From: a virus
Length of the DNA: 39,203 nucleotides
IMG/VR virus record: IMGVR_UViG_3300020021_000027
Location: 1-39,203 of that record
Strand: one strand, 5' to 3'
Positions 13,053 to 22,705 of the stretch are shown here, piece after piece; the stretch's first letter is position 1, and each line of letters opens with the position of its first letter. A program made the translations under genes and the position numbers. The notes under the pieces were generated by a model, which ran no database searches, was not told where the DNA came from, and saw only the letters and a program-made list of their open reading frames with translations.

Positions 13053-15311
13053 CTATGCTCCGCGCTTCTGCGCGGGGGTTGCGTCGTCCGTGGCCTTGGT
13101 CGATCCGAGCGCGCCGAACGATGGCATCGGCCTGGGTGCCTGCGTGCCGCCTGCGGTCCCGGGCTCGACAGCAAACGTGCTCTGCAGGACCTGCAGTACG
13201 TTCGGCTGCAGCGCGGCCATCGTCGGCACGCCGGTGAATACGTAGAGGGCGATCTTCTTGCGCGTCGGCAGCGTCTTTGCGAGCTGCGGTGCGGCCTGGA
13301 AGATCGCGCCCTGCAGCGCCTGGAATCGCGCCGGGTAGCACGTCCGATACGCGTCCGACTCCTCCGGTGTCACGATTCCCTGCGCGAGCCGCACCTCGAC
13401 CCCGTGTGGGTCCTCGCAGGCGCGCACCGTGCGCGCCCACGATCTCATCTGCAGATCGCTCGGGCGCCAATTGTCGGGCCCGACCTGCAGGCCGCCGACC
13501 TCGGGCCGCTTGGGGAGCTTGCTCGACATGTACGCGGTGCGCGCGGCGAGCGCGGTCTCCAGGCGATCGGCCGACAGGGGATCCGACGCGGCGACCGGCC
13601 GCAGCGCCGCCGTGATCTGCGCGCGCGCCTCGGGGCGCATCTGGATCGACCCATCGGGCGCGACCATCGTCTGTTGCCGGAGCTCGGCCGAGCGCGCCGC
13701 GAAGATGTCGTGCAGCTCGGCCGATTTCGGCTCGGGCCCGGCGCCAAATCGCACGCGCGAGAGCACCTGCGTCGCCGTGGGCGTGACGACCGGCGCGACC
13801 TTATCCGCGGCGCCCAGGAACGTCGTGATCGCCTTGCCGGTCTGCTCGGCCACCGTGGCGGAGGCCTTGCGCAGACCGCCCACCGCCTTGCTGCCGAGCC
13901 CGGCGAGCTCGCTGACCAGGCCGCCGCCGGGGACGTGGCTCAGCAGGCGCTCGCTGACCGACTTCTCTCGCGGCAGGCTCAGCGCTTCGCGCGCGGCATC
14001 GATCGCCTTGAGCCGGTCCGACGTAACTGGCGATGCGAACGACTTGAACTGCTCCTGGAGCTGGCGATTGCGCTCGGCGATCCGCTGGAATTGCTCGGCG
14101 TGCGCGACGAACGGGGGCGGCTTGAGGCCGTCCTTGATGGCCGCGCTCGGCCCCCATGCGAGCTTGGATCGATCGGCGAGCTCGCGCTGCACCGCGGCGT
14201 CGAGGCCGGCGGGGGTGAATGGTCCGATCTCGCCCGGGACCTCTTTCGCGACGATCTGCGCGCGGATCTTCGTCGGCGCGGCCTCCACGTCGGCGGCCCA
14301 TGCCTTCGCTTGGGCCTGCCCCCACGGGATGATCTCGTCGAGCGCCTGCTGCTGCTGCGTGAGGAGCCTGAGCGCGGCCTTGGGGTTGTCGGCGAGGTAG
14401 GCGCGGTTGTCCAAGAGCTTGCGGAGGCCGAAGTCGGCCGAAACGAAGCTGGCGCCCGCCTCCTTGAGGTCGCGCTCGCCCGACGCGTCGCTGATAGCGC
14501 GCATCCAATGCGAGTCGCGGTTCGCGTTGCGGTACTCATCGAGCTCCTCGACAGCATTCGTTTTGACCGGCTCGCGGGCGGTCTCGAGCTGCGTCACCTC
14601 GGCTTCGCGCGCGGCCTTGAGCGCGGGCGCGTCGAGCGTCAGGAGATCGGGCGACACCGCGGCGATCTGGCCGTCGGTCGCAGCGCCGGTCAGCCGCGCG
14701 TCGATCGCCTTGCGCGCGCCGACCAGGCCGCGCTCCACTGCCGCGCCGGCGAGCCCAAGTCCGCCGCCGATCGCGCCGCCGAACAGCATGCTGCTGCTGA
14801 GCGTGCTCGCCGCATTTTCCCAGGTCACCGGATCTTGCGACAGCGCGAGCTCGCTGACACCGCCGCCCGCGCCGAACAGGGCGCCCTCTGCGGCGCCGCC
14901 CGCCGCCCGCGCCAGGATGCCGCCACCCAGTCCCTCCGCAATACCGCTGCCCGCGCGGGCGGCGAGGCCGCCGAATCCGCCCGGGATGAGCCCGCCGGCT
15001 ACCGAGCCGAGCGTCGACGCGATCGGATTCTCCTCCTTGAGCGCGCGCAGCGTATGGCCGCCGCCGAGTCCGGCGATCGCGACGTCCGAGAGCCCGCCGG
15101 TAGCAGTCGAGAGCGCGCCAGCCCCCGCGGCCGCGATCGTCCCTGCGGCCCCGCCGTACTCGGCGGTCTGATGCTCGGCGGCCGTGCGCGCGGCCTGCTC
15201 GTCCGGAGTCTCGGCATGGAAGCCGCCCGCCGTGCTCGTGTACTGGCCGAGCTGCTCCTCCGGGATGTCGTAGGCCCGCCCGGACGCGTCGCGTACGGTG
15301 ATGCTGCCCAT
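13053..15311 (-). CDS. Large internal virion (DNA-ejection) protein
   Basis: 752 residues. The ATG at 15311 overlaps the upstream TGA by one base, chosen over a GTG five codons earlier. Residues about 55-190 are an extended Gly/Ala-rich hydrophobic region (AGTIAAAGAGALSTATGGL, then SVAGGLIPGGFGGLAARAG, then SSSMLFGGAIGGGLGLAGAA) of the kind that inserts into membranes. The remainder is long helices. Together with the next two genes upstream it matches the three-protein ejectosome of podoviruses (T7 gp14-16, P22 gp7/16/20) in position and character. No lytic transglycosylase motif seen. Confidence 0.65.
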   Translation of the reverse strand: MGSITVRDASGRAYDIPEEQLGQYTSTAGGFHAETPDEQAARTAAEHQTAEYGGAAGTIAAAGAGALSTATGGLSDVAIAGLGGGHTLRALKEENPIASTLGSVAGGLIPGGFGGLAARAGSGIAEGLGGGILARAAGGAAEGALFGAGGGVSELALSQDPVTWENAASTLSSSMLFGGAIGGGLGLAGAAVERGLVGARKAIDARLTGAATDGQIAAVSPDLLTLDAPALKAAREAEVTQLETAREPVKTNAVEELDEYRNANRDSHWMRAISDASGERDLKEAGASFVSADFGLRKLLDNRAYLADNPKAALRLLTQQQQALDEIIPWGQAQAKAWAADVEAAPTKIRAQIVAKEVPGEIGPFTPAGLDAAVQRELADRSKLAWGPSAAIKDGLKPPPFVAHAEQFQRIAERNRQLQEQFKSFASPVTSDRLKAIDAAREALSLPREKSVSERLLSHVPGGGLVSELAGLGSKAVGGLRKASATVAEQTGKAITTFLGAADKVAPVVTPTATQVLSRVRFGAGPEPKSAELHDIFAARSAELRQQTMVAPDGSIQMRPEARAQITAALRPVAASDPLSADRLETALAARTAYMSSKLPKRPEVGGLQVGPDNWRPSDLQMRSWARTVRACEDPHGVEVRLAQGIVTPEESDAYRTCYPARFQALQGAIFQAAPQLAKTLPTRKKIALYVFTGVPTMAALQPNVLQVLQSTFAVEPGTAGGTQAPRPMPSFGALGSTKATDDATPAQKRGA

Positions 15312-17596
15312 CAGCGCATCGTCCACGGCAACTGCTCACGGGCGGTCGCCTGGTCGTTGGTGGGCGTCGAGGATTGCGACTCCTTCGGCTCGGCGACGCC
15401 CGGCGCAATCACGCCGGTCAGCGCATCGCGGGCGTAGATGCGGACGGCCGGTACTTCGGCGTCGCGCGCGGTATTCGTCAGGTTCGCGAGCGCTGCGGCG
15501 CGCTTCCTTTCGTCGGCGCCGGTCGCATCGGCAAGCCACGCGTCGATCGTGTTTTTCTGCGACGGCATGACGCCGCCGATCTGGTGCAACTTGTCCTGTG
15601 CGGCGCGCAGGGCCGCGGAGGTGCCCTTGCCGATCTCATCCTCGACGCCCATCTCGCGGATGACGCGAGCGCCGTCCCATTCCTTCTGGGGATTTTGCAG
15701 GACCTCCTTCGCGGCGCGCTCGTCCGGCGTCTCGACATGCTTCGCCGGCCGCGAGGTATCGCGGATGATGCTCGGATCGTCGGGCTTCGCGAGCCCGCGC
15801 TGCACCAGGTCGGTCTGCGTGCTCTGCTTCGCGTGATCGATCACCGCGTCAATGCTCGCGATCGATTTTTTCGCTTCGCGGCTGGTCACGCGCGACGTGA
15901 AATGATCGAAGTCGTCCCCAAAAATGTCGGCGACGGCGTCCATCTCGCGCGAGCTGACCTTCGATCCGAGGCTCTGAATAAAGTCCGTCTTGCCGAGAGA
16001 GAGCTGCGTCCGGTAGCCGGCCCATTTTGCGTAGTCCCACGTGCCGATGCCAGCATCGAGGTCGCGGCGCAAGCCCGCGAGCGTGTCGACGGCGCTCTGC
16101 CGCTTCCCGATCTCGTCGGTCAGCTTCGCGGCGTCCTCCGGGCGCAGTCGGCCCTTCTCCCCCGGCGTCGCGCCGAGCGTCGCCCCGGTCACCGGGTTGC
16201 GCACGACCGTCGCGGCTTCCTGCACCGCGGTCTCGCGCGTCTTGGCGTTGACCTCGAGGCCGGCGTTGTACGTGTCGAAGTGCTGCTTGACGTCCTTCGC
16301 CGTCATCGGCGTCGTGGGGAGCGCCTCGACCGGCACGAGCGGATTCGCGGCCCTGATCTGCTCCGGCGTCAGGAGGACGCGCTTCTCTTTCTCGTCGGCC
16401 AGCTTCGCCCAGCCCAGCGAGCTCTCGTTGCGATTCTTGTCGATCGTCGACTGCGCAAGCGCGCTCTCGCGCTGCTCCTTCGTCGCATCGAGGTGATTCT
16501 TGAATTGCTGCTGCGCGAACGCATTGACTGCTTGCGCCTGCGCCCCATGGAACTGGTCCATCTGGCCGCGGATGTACGAGGCCGTGCCGCCGGCGGGGTC
16601 GTACTGCTGCAGCTCGCTTTGCATATTGCCGAGCGCTGCCTGGTACGCCGCCACGCGATAGGTCTCCTGTGCCTTGTACAGATCGCCGTGGCGCTCGTAC
16701 TGCTGCGCGATCGCGCTCCTCTTCGTCTCGACGCCCTTCCACTGATTCGCGAGGTCGGCGTGCTGCGCCGCGATGTCGTTGTTGATCTTCGAATTGAAGG
16801 CCTCGAGCGCGCCGTTGTGCCCTCCCGTGGCCCCCGCCGTGGCCCCGCCGAGTGCGGACAGCGCTACCGCCGCGATCGATCCGCCCACGCCGAGATGCCT
16901 GACGAATCGATCATTGTCGATCTTCGTGTTGGCGAGCACGTTCGCGCTCGCCATCAGATCCTTGGTGTCCGCGTCCGCCTTCGCGACGGACGCGCGCTGG
17001 TCCTGTAGATCATCACGCGCGCGCCGCTCGCTCTCTGCGTTGGCGCTGTGCTCGAGCTCGGCCTGCTTGAGCACCATCGCCCGATTCCGCGTCGCCTGAT
17101 AGCGCTGGAATTCGTCCGGCGACATCGAATCGACGGCCGCGGCCTGCTGGGCCGGCGACATCTGCGTGATCGCTTTCGCGCGATCCGACGGATCGACGTT
17201 GCCGCCGAATGCGTCGCTGCCACCGCTCGCATTTGGTGGACCGCCGGGCGATATCTCGGCTGGGCTGGTGATGGGCCCCGCGAGCTCGGCGGGCCCGCCC
17301 GCGGGGCCCTGGCCCGGCGTCGTGACCGGGCCGGCCGCCCATCCCGGATAGCCGTCGACCATCGCCTGCGGGACGCCGAGCCCGGGCGCGAGACCCGGAG
17401 ATGCCGCGGCGGGCGCCGCGGGGACATCGGGCATCGCCGCCGGGACGGACATCGCTGGCATTGGATCGGCGGCATGCGGGTACATCTGCTCGAGCGTCGG
17501 CGGGGATGCGGAGTCCGCGCCCTGGCTCGGCGAGATCACGGGTCCGGACGCCCACGCGAGGTAGGGATCCGGCGCTGGAGCAGCGTCGTCGGCCAT
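15311..17596 (-). CDS. Large internal virion (DNA-ejection) protein
   Basis: 761 residues. The Pro/Ala/Gly-rich N-terminus (about 1-125, including SPGLAPGLGVPQAMVDGYPG) is followed by helices (SPAQQAAAVDSMSPDEFQRYQ, then KQAELEHSANAESERRARD). One hydrophobic Gly/Ala segment, VGGSIAAVALSALGGATAGA (about 228-247), is followed by a long coiled-coil/helical body to the end. This single amphipathic insertion segment in a helical rod fits an ejection protein. Stop overlaps the next ATG. Confidence 0.65.
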   Translation of the reverse strand: MADDAAPAPDPYLAWASGPVISPSQGADSASPPTLEQMYPHAADPMPAMSVPAAMPDVPAAPAAASPGLAPGLGVPQAMVDGYPGWAAGPVTTPGQGPAGGPAELAGPITSPAEISPGGPPNASGGSDAFGGNVDPSDRAKAITQMSPAQQAAAVDSMSPDEFQRYQATRNRAMVLKQAELEHSANAESERRARDDLQDQRASVAKADADTKDLMASANVLANTKIDNDRFVRHLGVGGSIAAVALSALGGATAGATGGHNGALEAFNSKINNDIAAQHADLANQWKGVETKRSAIAQQYERHGDLYKAQETYRVAAYQAALGNMQSELQQYDPAGGTASYIRGQMDQFHGAQAQAVNAFAQQQFKNHLDATKEQRESALAQSTIDKNRNESSLGWAKLADEKEKRVLLTPEQIRAANPLVPVEALPTTPMTAKDVKQHFDTYNAGLEVNAKTRETAVQEAATVVRNPVTGATLGATPGEKGRLRPEDAAKLTDEIGKRQSAVDTLAGLRRDLDAGIGTWDYAKWAGYRTQLSLGKTDFIQSLGSKVSSREMDAVADIFGDDFDHFTSRVTSREAKKSIASIDAVIDHAKQSTQTDLVQRGLAKPDDPSIIRDTSRPAKHVETPDERAAKEVLQNPQKEWDGARVIREMGVEDEIGKGTSAALRAAQDKLHQIGGVMPSQKNTIDAWLADATGADERKRAAALANLTNTARDAEVPAVRIYARDALTGVIAPGVAEPKESQSSTPTNDQATAREQLPWTMR

Positions 17597-17599
17597 GGC

Positions 17600-18205
17600 T
17601 TACAGCGCCGCCGCCATCGCCGCGGATGACGCGCCCTGGAGCGCGCCCTGCAGCATGCCGCCCCAGCCCTTTTGCGGGTTCGCGACCGCGTTGCCGTACG
17701 CGAACCCGCCAAAGGGGTAGCCGCCGAGCCCAGCCTGGATATCCTGACCGCTCTGCCCGAGCTGCATCTGCCCGAGCTGCGAGGCCGCGGCGTTGCGCTC
17801 CTGCTGGCCGGCGAGCGCCTGCTGGCCCGAGAGCCCGTAGCTGAGCCGCCCCATGTTCATTGCCGCGTTGCGCGCGGCCATCGCAGCGTTTTGCGGATTG
17901 GCGCTCGCCGCCATGCTCTGCTGCGCGCCCAGGCCCTGCTGCAGTCCCTGCTGCAGCTGCGTCGCGCTCACGCTGTTCTGCCCCTGCATCTGCCCCTGCA
18001 GGTACTGCTGCGTCCCCGCCATGCCGGCGCGATCGGTGCTGTAGTTGGCCGCGCCCGCGGCGCCGAGCCCCTGCGCGCCGGTTCCCGCGTTGCGCAGGGC
18101 ATCGCGATCCGCGTTCGCCGGATCGCCGCTGCCGACGCCGAGCGCGCTCGAGATCCCCGAGCCGACGTCCGAGAGTCCGTTGCCGATGCTATCCCAGAAG
18201 CCCAT
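17600..18205 (-). CDS. Small internal virion / ejection protein
   Basis: 201 residues, Gln/Gly/Ala-rich. Starts MGFWDSIGNGLSDVGSGISSALG, a typical amphipathic start of small podoviral internal proteins. The middle has QSMAASANPQNAAMAARNAAM and GRLSYGLSGQQALAGQQERNAA, a pattern seen in many podovirus and F116-like ejection proteins. The C-terminus is hydrophobic (GGMLQGALQGASSAAMAAA). Encoded between nozzle and the two large ejection proteins, as expected. Confidence 0.65.
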   Translation of the reverse strand: MGFWDSIGNGLSDVGSGISSALGVGSGDPANADRDALRNAGTGAQGLGAAGAANYSTDRAGMAGTQQYLQGQMQGQNSVSATQLQQGLQQGLGAQQSMAASANPQNAAMAARNAAMNMGRLSYGLSGQQALAGQQERNAAASQLGQMQLGQSGQDIQAGLGGYPFGGFAYGNAVANPQKGWGGMLQGALQGASSAAMAAAL

Positions 18206-18212
18206 GGTGTCC

Positions 18213-21200
18213 TCAGGTTTTCTGCCCCGCCGGGAGGCGCTGATACGTGGACTTGCGCACGCCGACCTTGAGCGTGAGCGCGGTGAGCTTGATCGCCTCG
18301 GTCGTCGGCGGCGTCCCGTCGGCCGCCGACGAACATGCGGTGATGCGGATCTTGATCGCCTGGCAGCGGCTACGCGTCGTGCCGCGCCGGACCTGCTCGA
18401 CGCTACCGATCACCGTCGGTGTCGGCGTCCAGTAAACGTCGTCGGTGTAGACCCAGTTGCCGGCGCCGTCCTGCTCGTAATCGAACGCGGTGCGCAGCCG
18501 CAGCTTGTGGGCGCCGCGGTACTCGGCGAGCACGAGGTACTCGGCAATCCGCACGAACCCCTGCACGTCGGCGGGCTTGATCCATCCGGTTTCGACGTCG
18601 AGCCCGTAGTTGACGCCGGCGGCGAACGTCGTCTGTTCGGCCATCGGCGCGTTGCTCATGCTCGAGAGATAGTAGTAGGTGCCATTCCACAAGCATCCAC
18701 TGACGGCGTCCGGGATCGACCAGCTCGACCATTCCTCGGTGAGATAGTCGAACACGAGGATGTGCCCGCTCGTGACGCAGCGGATCTGGTGGTTGGTCGC
18801 GAGGACGATCATCGAGAGTACCGTCTCGGCGTCAAATTTCGCGACGTCCGCGCCGATGTAGTGGGTGTTCCACTGCGGCGTGAGCAGGTACCACCCCTTG
18901 GACGACTTGAAGATGACGCCGCGGGGGGCGAGGACGACCGCTTCTGCCGAGATCACGCCGACGTCGGCCGAGATCCGGCTCGACGGTCCGAAGTTCTGGC
19001 CACCACCCGTGTTGTCGAATCCAACGCCGGGCAGCGCGTAGATCGCGTCCTCGCGAAATACGATCAGCGTCTCGTTGAACGTGATCACGGCGGTGATGTC
19101 GCCGCCGCCGGGGGGCACAAGGACGACCAAGGCGTCGTTGAACGACGCGATCTCGCCCTGATCGCGAAGGCGCGAATACCAGACCGCGTCGGGTTGCCCG
19201 GCGATGCCTGCGAGGAAGATGCGCGTGTCGGTGGCGAAGATGACCGATGCCGGCGGTGGCGCGAGCGATTCGAGCACGCCGCCATTTTCGGGGTTGTCCT
19301 CGTGTGTCCCAAGCACGGCGTCGGCGAGCGTGTCGTTGAATATCGCCGCGCTTCCGGCATTTGGCGTATTCGGGATATATCGATTAGGGTTGGTGAGCGC
19401 CGTCGGGTCGTTGCTCGAGGCGAGATAGAACGGGCTATCAGCCGTCGGGTTTGATAGCGTGCTCCAGATCTCGACCGCGGGGATTGTGATGAGCTTGTGC
19501 GTCGGCGTGAGCGAGTTGAGCGTTGCGACCACTACCTCATTGCCCGTCGTGAGTGTGATGGCGGCAACGGTGGTCGTGGTCGAGCGCTCGAGCTCGCCCT
19601 GGCCGTTCTCGTAGCGGTATGTCGACTTGTACGCGTAGGTTGTGCCGGCGATCTTGCTTCCGCCCGACGTCTCGATGAGACCGATGTTCCACGGATCGAC
19701 ATGAAAGCCGACCTCGACGAGCTGCACACCGTCGTATTGGAGTAGCTCACCGGCCGCGATATACAGCGTCGATCCGATAGTGGCCGCCCTTCGGGCAGCG
19801 GGCGAATCGAACGTGAACTGCACATCTACCGGCTCGCGGGCCGCGAAGCTCGTTCCGCCGGCTCCGGTGTCGAACCGCCGCCGCCGCGTCCCACACCACG
19901 CGAACGATGTCGCGGTCAGCACCGTCACGCCGGGGAGCCGGCCCGTCGTGGCAGCGAATCCACCACCCACATTGTCGAGGCACTTCGCGGCAAGAAACCC
20001 GTCGTCGCGATAGAGAAAATAAGTGTTCTGCAGCGACGGGCCCGAGAACTGCGCTCCAGTCCCAGCCGTCACCGTGGTCGCGCTCGCGAATGTCGTCCAG
20101 ACAAAGACCGATCCGTTGCAGGCGAAGGCGCGAGACGCGACGCCAAGTTGCACCGCGACGTGTGCGCTTGTACCGATCACTCCGGAGTTATCGACCCAAT
20201 TGACGGAGCTGGCGTATGTCAGCGACGTCGGCGATTCCTGCGCTGACCAGAACGCATAACAGCGGAACGCGCCGCCGGTCGTGACCTGTCTATGGCACGC
20301 GGCGATTTGATTGACGGGCGTAGCGACGGCGCTGATCGCCTGCCCGGTAATGACGTCGGCGAGTGTGTTCGTTGTGATCAGGTCGCCCTGGATGTTGTTG
20401 CCATTCGCTCGGATCACCTGCGTCTGTGTACCGCCTGGGATCGTCGAGACCGCGAGCGGGCCATCAGCGGTACGTGCCTTCGTGATCGGTGTGACGATGC
20501 CGCTCGGGTCGACCCTGAACACCAAATAGCTCGTGTTGGGCGTGAGCTGCGCGGCGCCAATGGCCAGGTCCTGACCGTCTATGCGCACGACGTCATAGGG
20601 GCCGGCCAGCGTCGTGGTGACCATGGTCCCCGCCGACAGGATGCCGGGTGCGGGGTTGGCCGGATCGAGGAATCGGGCGATGAGATTGTTCGGGTTGCTC
20701 GCGACGAACAGCAGTATCTTGGACGCGAGCGCCACGACGCGCGGGCGACCCATGCCGCCGGCGACCGCGGTCGGAGAGACCAGCACCGCGCCGGTCGTCT
20801 TGTCCAGCGCGGCCGCGAACACCTGCGTGCCCTCCGTCCACATGAACACCACGGTGCCGTTGAGCTCGGCGCGATCGCCGTCGAACTGGTCACCCGTCGT
20901 CGAGAATCGGGGCGTCTCGGCCACGTTCACCGCGAGGTGCGTGCCGCGAAATACCCACGCGGACAACTGCGCATTCCAACTGTACATCGAATCGGCGGTG
21001 AACAGCACGAGCTCGCCGTTGACGGTGTCGATGCGGCGGACGCTCGTGAGCGTGCCACCGCCGAAGATGCTGTTGCCCGGGCCGCCGCCGATCGGCACCG
21101 ACGGGAACCGCGTCTGGATGCCGCCCAGGTCGTCGAAGCGCGCATCGGAGCAGATCGACAGCCCCGGGGGCTGCATCGCGCGCTGATCGTCCTTGGTCTT

Positions 21201-21257
21201 GAGGCCCGCGGTCAGCGGGATATTGACCAGGCGGTAGTCGAGGCCCTCGATCCCCAT
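18213..21257 (-). CDS. Tail nozzle / tail tube protein (gp12- or gp10-like)
   Basis: 1014 residues, the largest gene. The N-terminus GLDYRLVNIPLTAGLKTKDDQRAMQPPGL is the usual beginning of podoviral nozzle or stabilisation proteins. The body is repeated strands, suggesting beta-propellers (GGIQTRFPSVPIGGG, VNGELVLFTADSMYSWNAQL, ITAVITFNETLIVFREDAIYALPG, APRGVIFKSSKGWYLLTPQW). The segment VVLAPRGVIFKSSKGWYLL followed by ILVFDYLTEEWSSWSI resembles propeller blades near the distal end. Position between the connector and ejection genes matches. It would seal the tail and form the DNA channel. Confidence 0.75.
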   Translation of the reverse strand: MGIEGLDYRLVNIPLTAGLKTKDDQRAMQPPGLSICSDARFDDLGGIQTRFPSVPIGGGPGNSIFGGGTLTSVRRIDTVNGELVLFTADSMYSWNAQLSAWVFRGTHLAVNVAETPRFSTTGDQFDGDRAELNGTVVFMWTEGTQVFAAALDKTTGAVLVSPTAVAGGMGRPRVVALASKILLFVASNPNNLIARFLDPANPAPGILSAGTMVTTTLAGPYDVVRIDGQDLAIGAAQLTPNTSYLVFRVDPSGIVTPITKARTADGPLAVSTIPGGTQTQVIRANGNNIQGDLITTNTLADVITGQAISAVATPVNQIAACHRQVTTGGAFRCYAFWSAQESPTSLTYASSVNWVDNSGVIGTSAHVAVQLGVASRAFACNGSVFVWTTFASATTVTAGTGAQFSGPSLQNTYFLYRDDGFLAAKCLDNVGGGFAATTGRLPGVTVLTATSFAWCGTRRRRFDTGAGGTSFAAREPVDVQFTFDSPAARRAATIGSTLYIAAGELLQYDGVQLVEVGFHVDPWNIGLIETSGGSKIAGTTYAYKSTYRYENGQGELERSTTTTVAAITLTTGNEVVVATLNSLTPTHKLITIPAVEIWSTLSNPTADSPFYLASSNDPTALTNPNRYIPNTPNAGSAAIFNDTLADAVLGTHEDNPENGGVLESLAPPPASVIFATDTRIFLAGIAGQPDAVWYSRLRDQGEIASFNDALVVLVPPGGGDITAVITFNETLIVFREDAIYALPGVGFDNTGGGQNFGPSSRISADVGVISAEAVVLAPRGVIFKSSKGWYLLTPQWNTHYIGADVAKFDAETVLSMIVLATNHQIRCVTSGHILVFDYLTEEWSSWSIPDAVSGCLWNGTYYYLSSMSNAPMAEQTTFAAGVNYGLDVETGWIKPADVQGFVRIAEYLVLAEYRGAHKLRLRTAFDYEQDGAGNWVYTDDVYWTPTPTVIGSVEQVRRGTTRSRCQAIKIRITACSSAADGTPPTTEAIKLTALTLKVGVRKSTYQRLPAGQKT

Positions 21258-21616
21258 CAGAACACCGCCACATCGACGGTGATCGTGTTGGTCGCGATGT
21301 CGGCGCGCAGGCAGATCGACTTCGTGGCATCGACTGGCGAGCCGGCATTGGTGACCCCGCGGAACTCGCGGATCAGCACCCCGCCGCCGCTGAGCGGCCC
21401 GATAACGGGCGATACGAGCACGAGCTGCGGCGCGCGGCCGAGCCCGTGCGAGATTACGACATCGGTGGATGGCGGCAGCTGGATGCCCTTGAGCACGCGC
21501 ATCCCCGCGGCCGGAAGCGCCTGCAGCTCGCTGATCCGCTGCTCGTGGTTACGGCGCACGCGCTCGGCATCCTCGTCGGACAGCCGAGTCGAGATCGGGG
21601 GCGTCAGGCGGCTCAC
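21257..21616 (-). CDS. Small tail/connector-region protein
   Basis: 119 residues from GTG at 21616, in a GTGA overlap with the upstream stop; an ATG at 21637 would overlap 25 bases and is less consistent with the other junctions. The N-terminal helix (STRLSDEDAERVRRNHEQRISELQAL) is followed by a beta domain: RVLKGIQLPPSTDVVISHGLGRAP, then a VVSPVIGP strand and an NTITVDVAVF ending. The VLKG..L......V.HGLGR.P pattern is common in small phage tail proteins that attach fibres. Confidence 0.6.
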   Translation of the reverse strand: MSRLTPPISTRLSDEDAERVRRNHEQRISELQALPAAGMRVLKGIQLPPSTDVVISHGLGRAPQLVLVSPVIGPLSGGGVLIREFRGVTNAGSPVDATKSICLRADIATNTITVDVAVF

Positions 21617-22305
21617 CAGCGCAGCCGATCCGCCCATTCGCCGTCACCGACATCGGTCTCGATGTCGAGGATGCGGCGCCGGGGGGCGTTCAAGGCGCGC
21701 AGGCCGACCGACTCGGTGAAGCGATCGCGCGCGGCCTCTAGCCGCTGCAGCGCGAGCGTGGCATCGACCTCGGTCTTGGCCGAGGCCATGACCGCGACGT
21801 TCCAGATGAGGAAGGAGAGGCCGTCCGGCGTGACCACGTCGACGTTGGCGGGCTCGTTGAGATCCGGCGGCTGGGGCACGTACCGGATCTCGTAGATCTG
21901 GCCGGGTGGCGGCGTCGGGTAGAGGAAGATCTGGCGGTCGACGAGCGCGAACGCGCGCGCGAAGTTGCCGCTCGCGATGGTCGCCCCAGAGATGATCGTG
22001 CGCTCCTGGGCCATCAGCTCGCGGAGCGCGATGTAGCGCCGGTTGGCGACGTCGACCAGGTACGCCACCTGGACGGTCGACAGGTGATCGACCGGCTCGC
22101 CGATCGTCTGCGCGCCCGTCGTCGTGATCTGCAGCGCGCGCTCGAAGTACTGCAGGCCCGACTCGAAGACGATCGTGTAGAGCTCGCCGTATGCCTCGCT
22201 GATGAGGTCCGCCCATTCGTCCGGTGCGATGGACGGATCATTTTCCATGTCGCAGCGACGCTTGCTGCGCTGGATCAGATCGGTGAGCGTGTAGACGCGG
22301 GGCAT
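21613..22305 (-). CDS. Head-to-tail connector (adaptor) protein
   Basis: 230 residues. The start TLTDLIQRSKRRCDMENDPSIAPDEWADLISEAYGELYTIV is characteristic of podoviral adaptor proteins that bind the portal ring. The helical N-terminal half is followed by strands (RQIFLYPTPPPGQIYEIRYVPQPPDL) and a long C-terminal helix (ASAKTEVDATLALQRLEAARDRF). It would form the ring between portal and nozzle. Confidence 0.65.
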   Translation of the reverse strand: MPRVYTLTDLIQRSKRRCDMENDPSIAPDEWADLISEAYGELYTIVFESGLQYFERALQITTTGAQTIGEPVDHLSTVQVAYLVDVANRRYIALRELMAQERTIISGATIASGNFARAFALVDRQIFLYPTPPPGQIYEIRYVPQPPDLNEPANVDVVTPDGLSFLIWNVAVMASAKTEVDATLALQRLEAARDRFTESVGLRALNAPRRRILDIETDVGDGEWADRLRW

Positions 22306-22314
22306 CGGCGATGC

Positions 22315-22695
22315 TCAGACCCCGGAGCCGGCCTGCTTGACGCAGACCTCGAGCGCGATCCGCTGGGCCGTCTGTAGATCGACCGCGGAGCCGGCCGAAT
22401 TGAAGATGTTCACCGACACGATCTTGCCGGTCGAATCAGGATCGCCGAACACCACCGAGTAGCCCTTGAGCGCCGAGGGGGTCGTCGCGCGGAGCCCGAG
22501 GATGCCGCCGCCGACGAACTTGCCGGGGTAGTCGGTGAACGTCAGCGTGAGCACGCCGGTGGACACATACGCGAACGTCATGTTTCGGCCGAACGTCACC
22601 GTCGGCACTGTCCCGTTTCCGGTGCCCAGCAGCTCGACGAAGTAGCTCGTCATCTCGGGCTCGTTGGCCCACTGTCGCTCGCGTTCGTAGCTCAT
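22315..22695 (-). CDS. Minor virion protein, unknown
   Basis: 126 residues. ATG at 22695 with AAGGAG seven bases upstream. Beta-rich (TVPTVTFGRNMTFAYVSTGVLTLTF, KGYSVVFGDPDS, GKIVSVNIFNSAGSAVDL) and ends with a helix-free TAQRIALEVCVKQAG. Sits between the connector and a second minor protein, so a capsid decoration or stabilising protein is likely. Family not recognised. Confidence 0.6.
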   Translation of the reverse strand: MSYERERQWANEPEMTSYFVELLGTGNGTVPTVTFGRNMTFAYVSTGVLTLTFTDYPGKFVGGGILGLRATTPSALKGYSVVFGDPDSTGKIVSVNIFNSAGSAVDLQTAQRIALEVCVKQAGSGV

Positions 22696-22705
22696 GATCG
22701 GCTCC

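Noticed and set aside
12834-15437. 867-residue open frame on the plus strand
   Set aside because: Arg/Asp-rich composition with no motifs, antisense to the ejection protein; a high-GC shadow.
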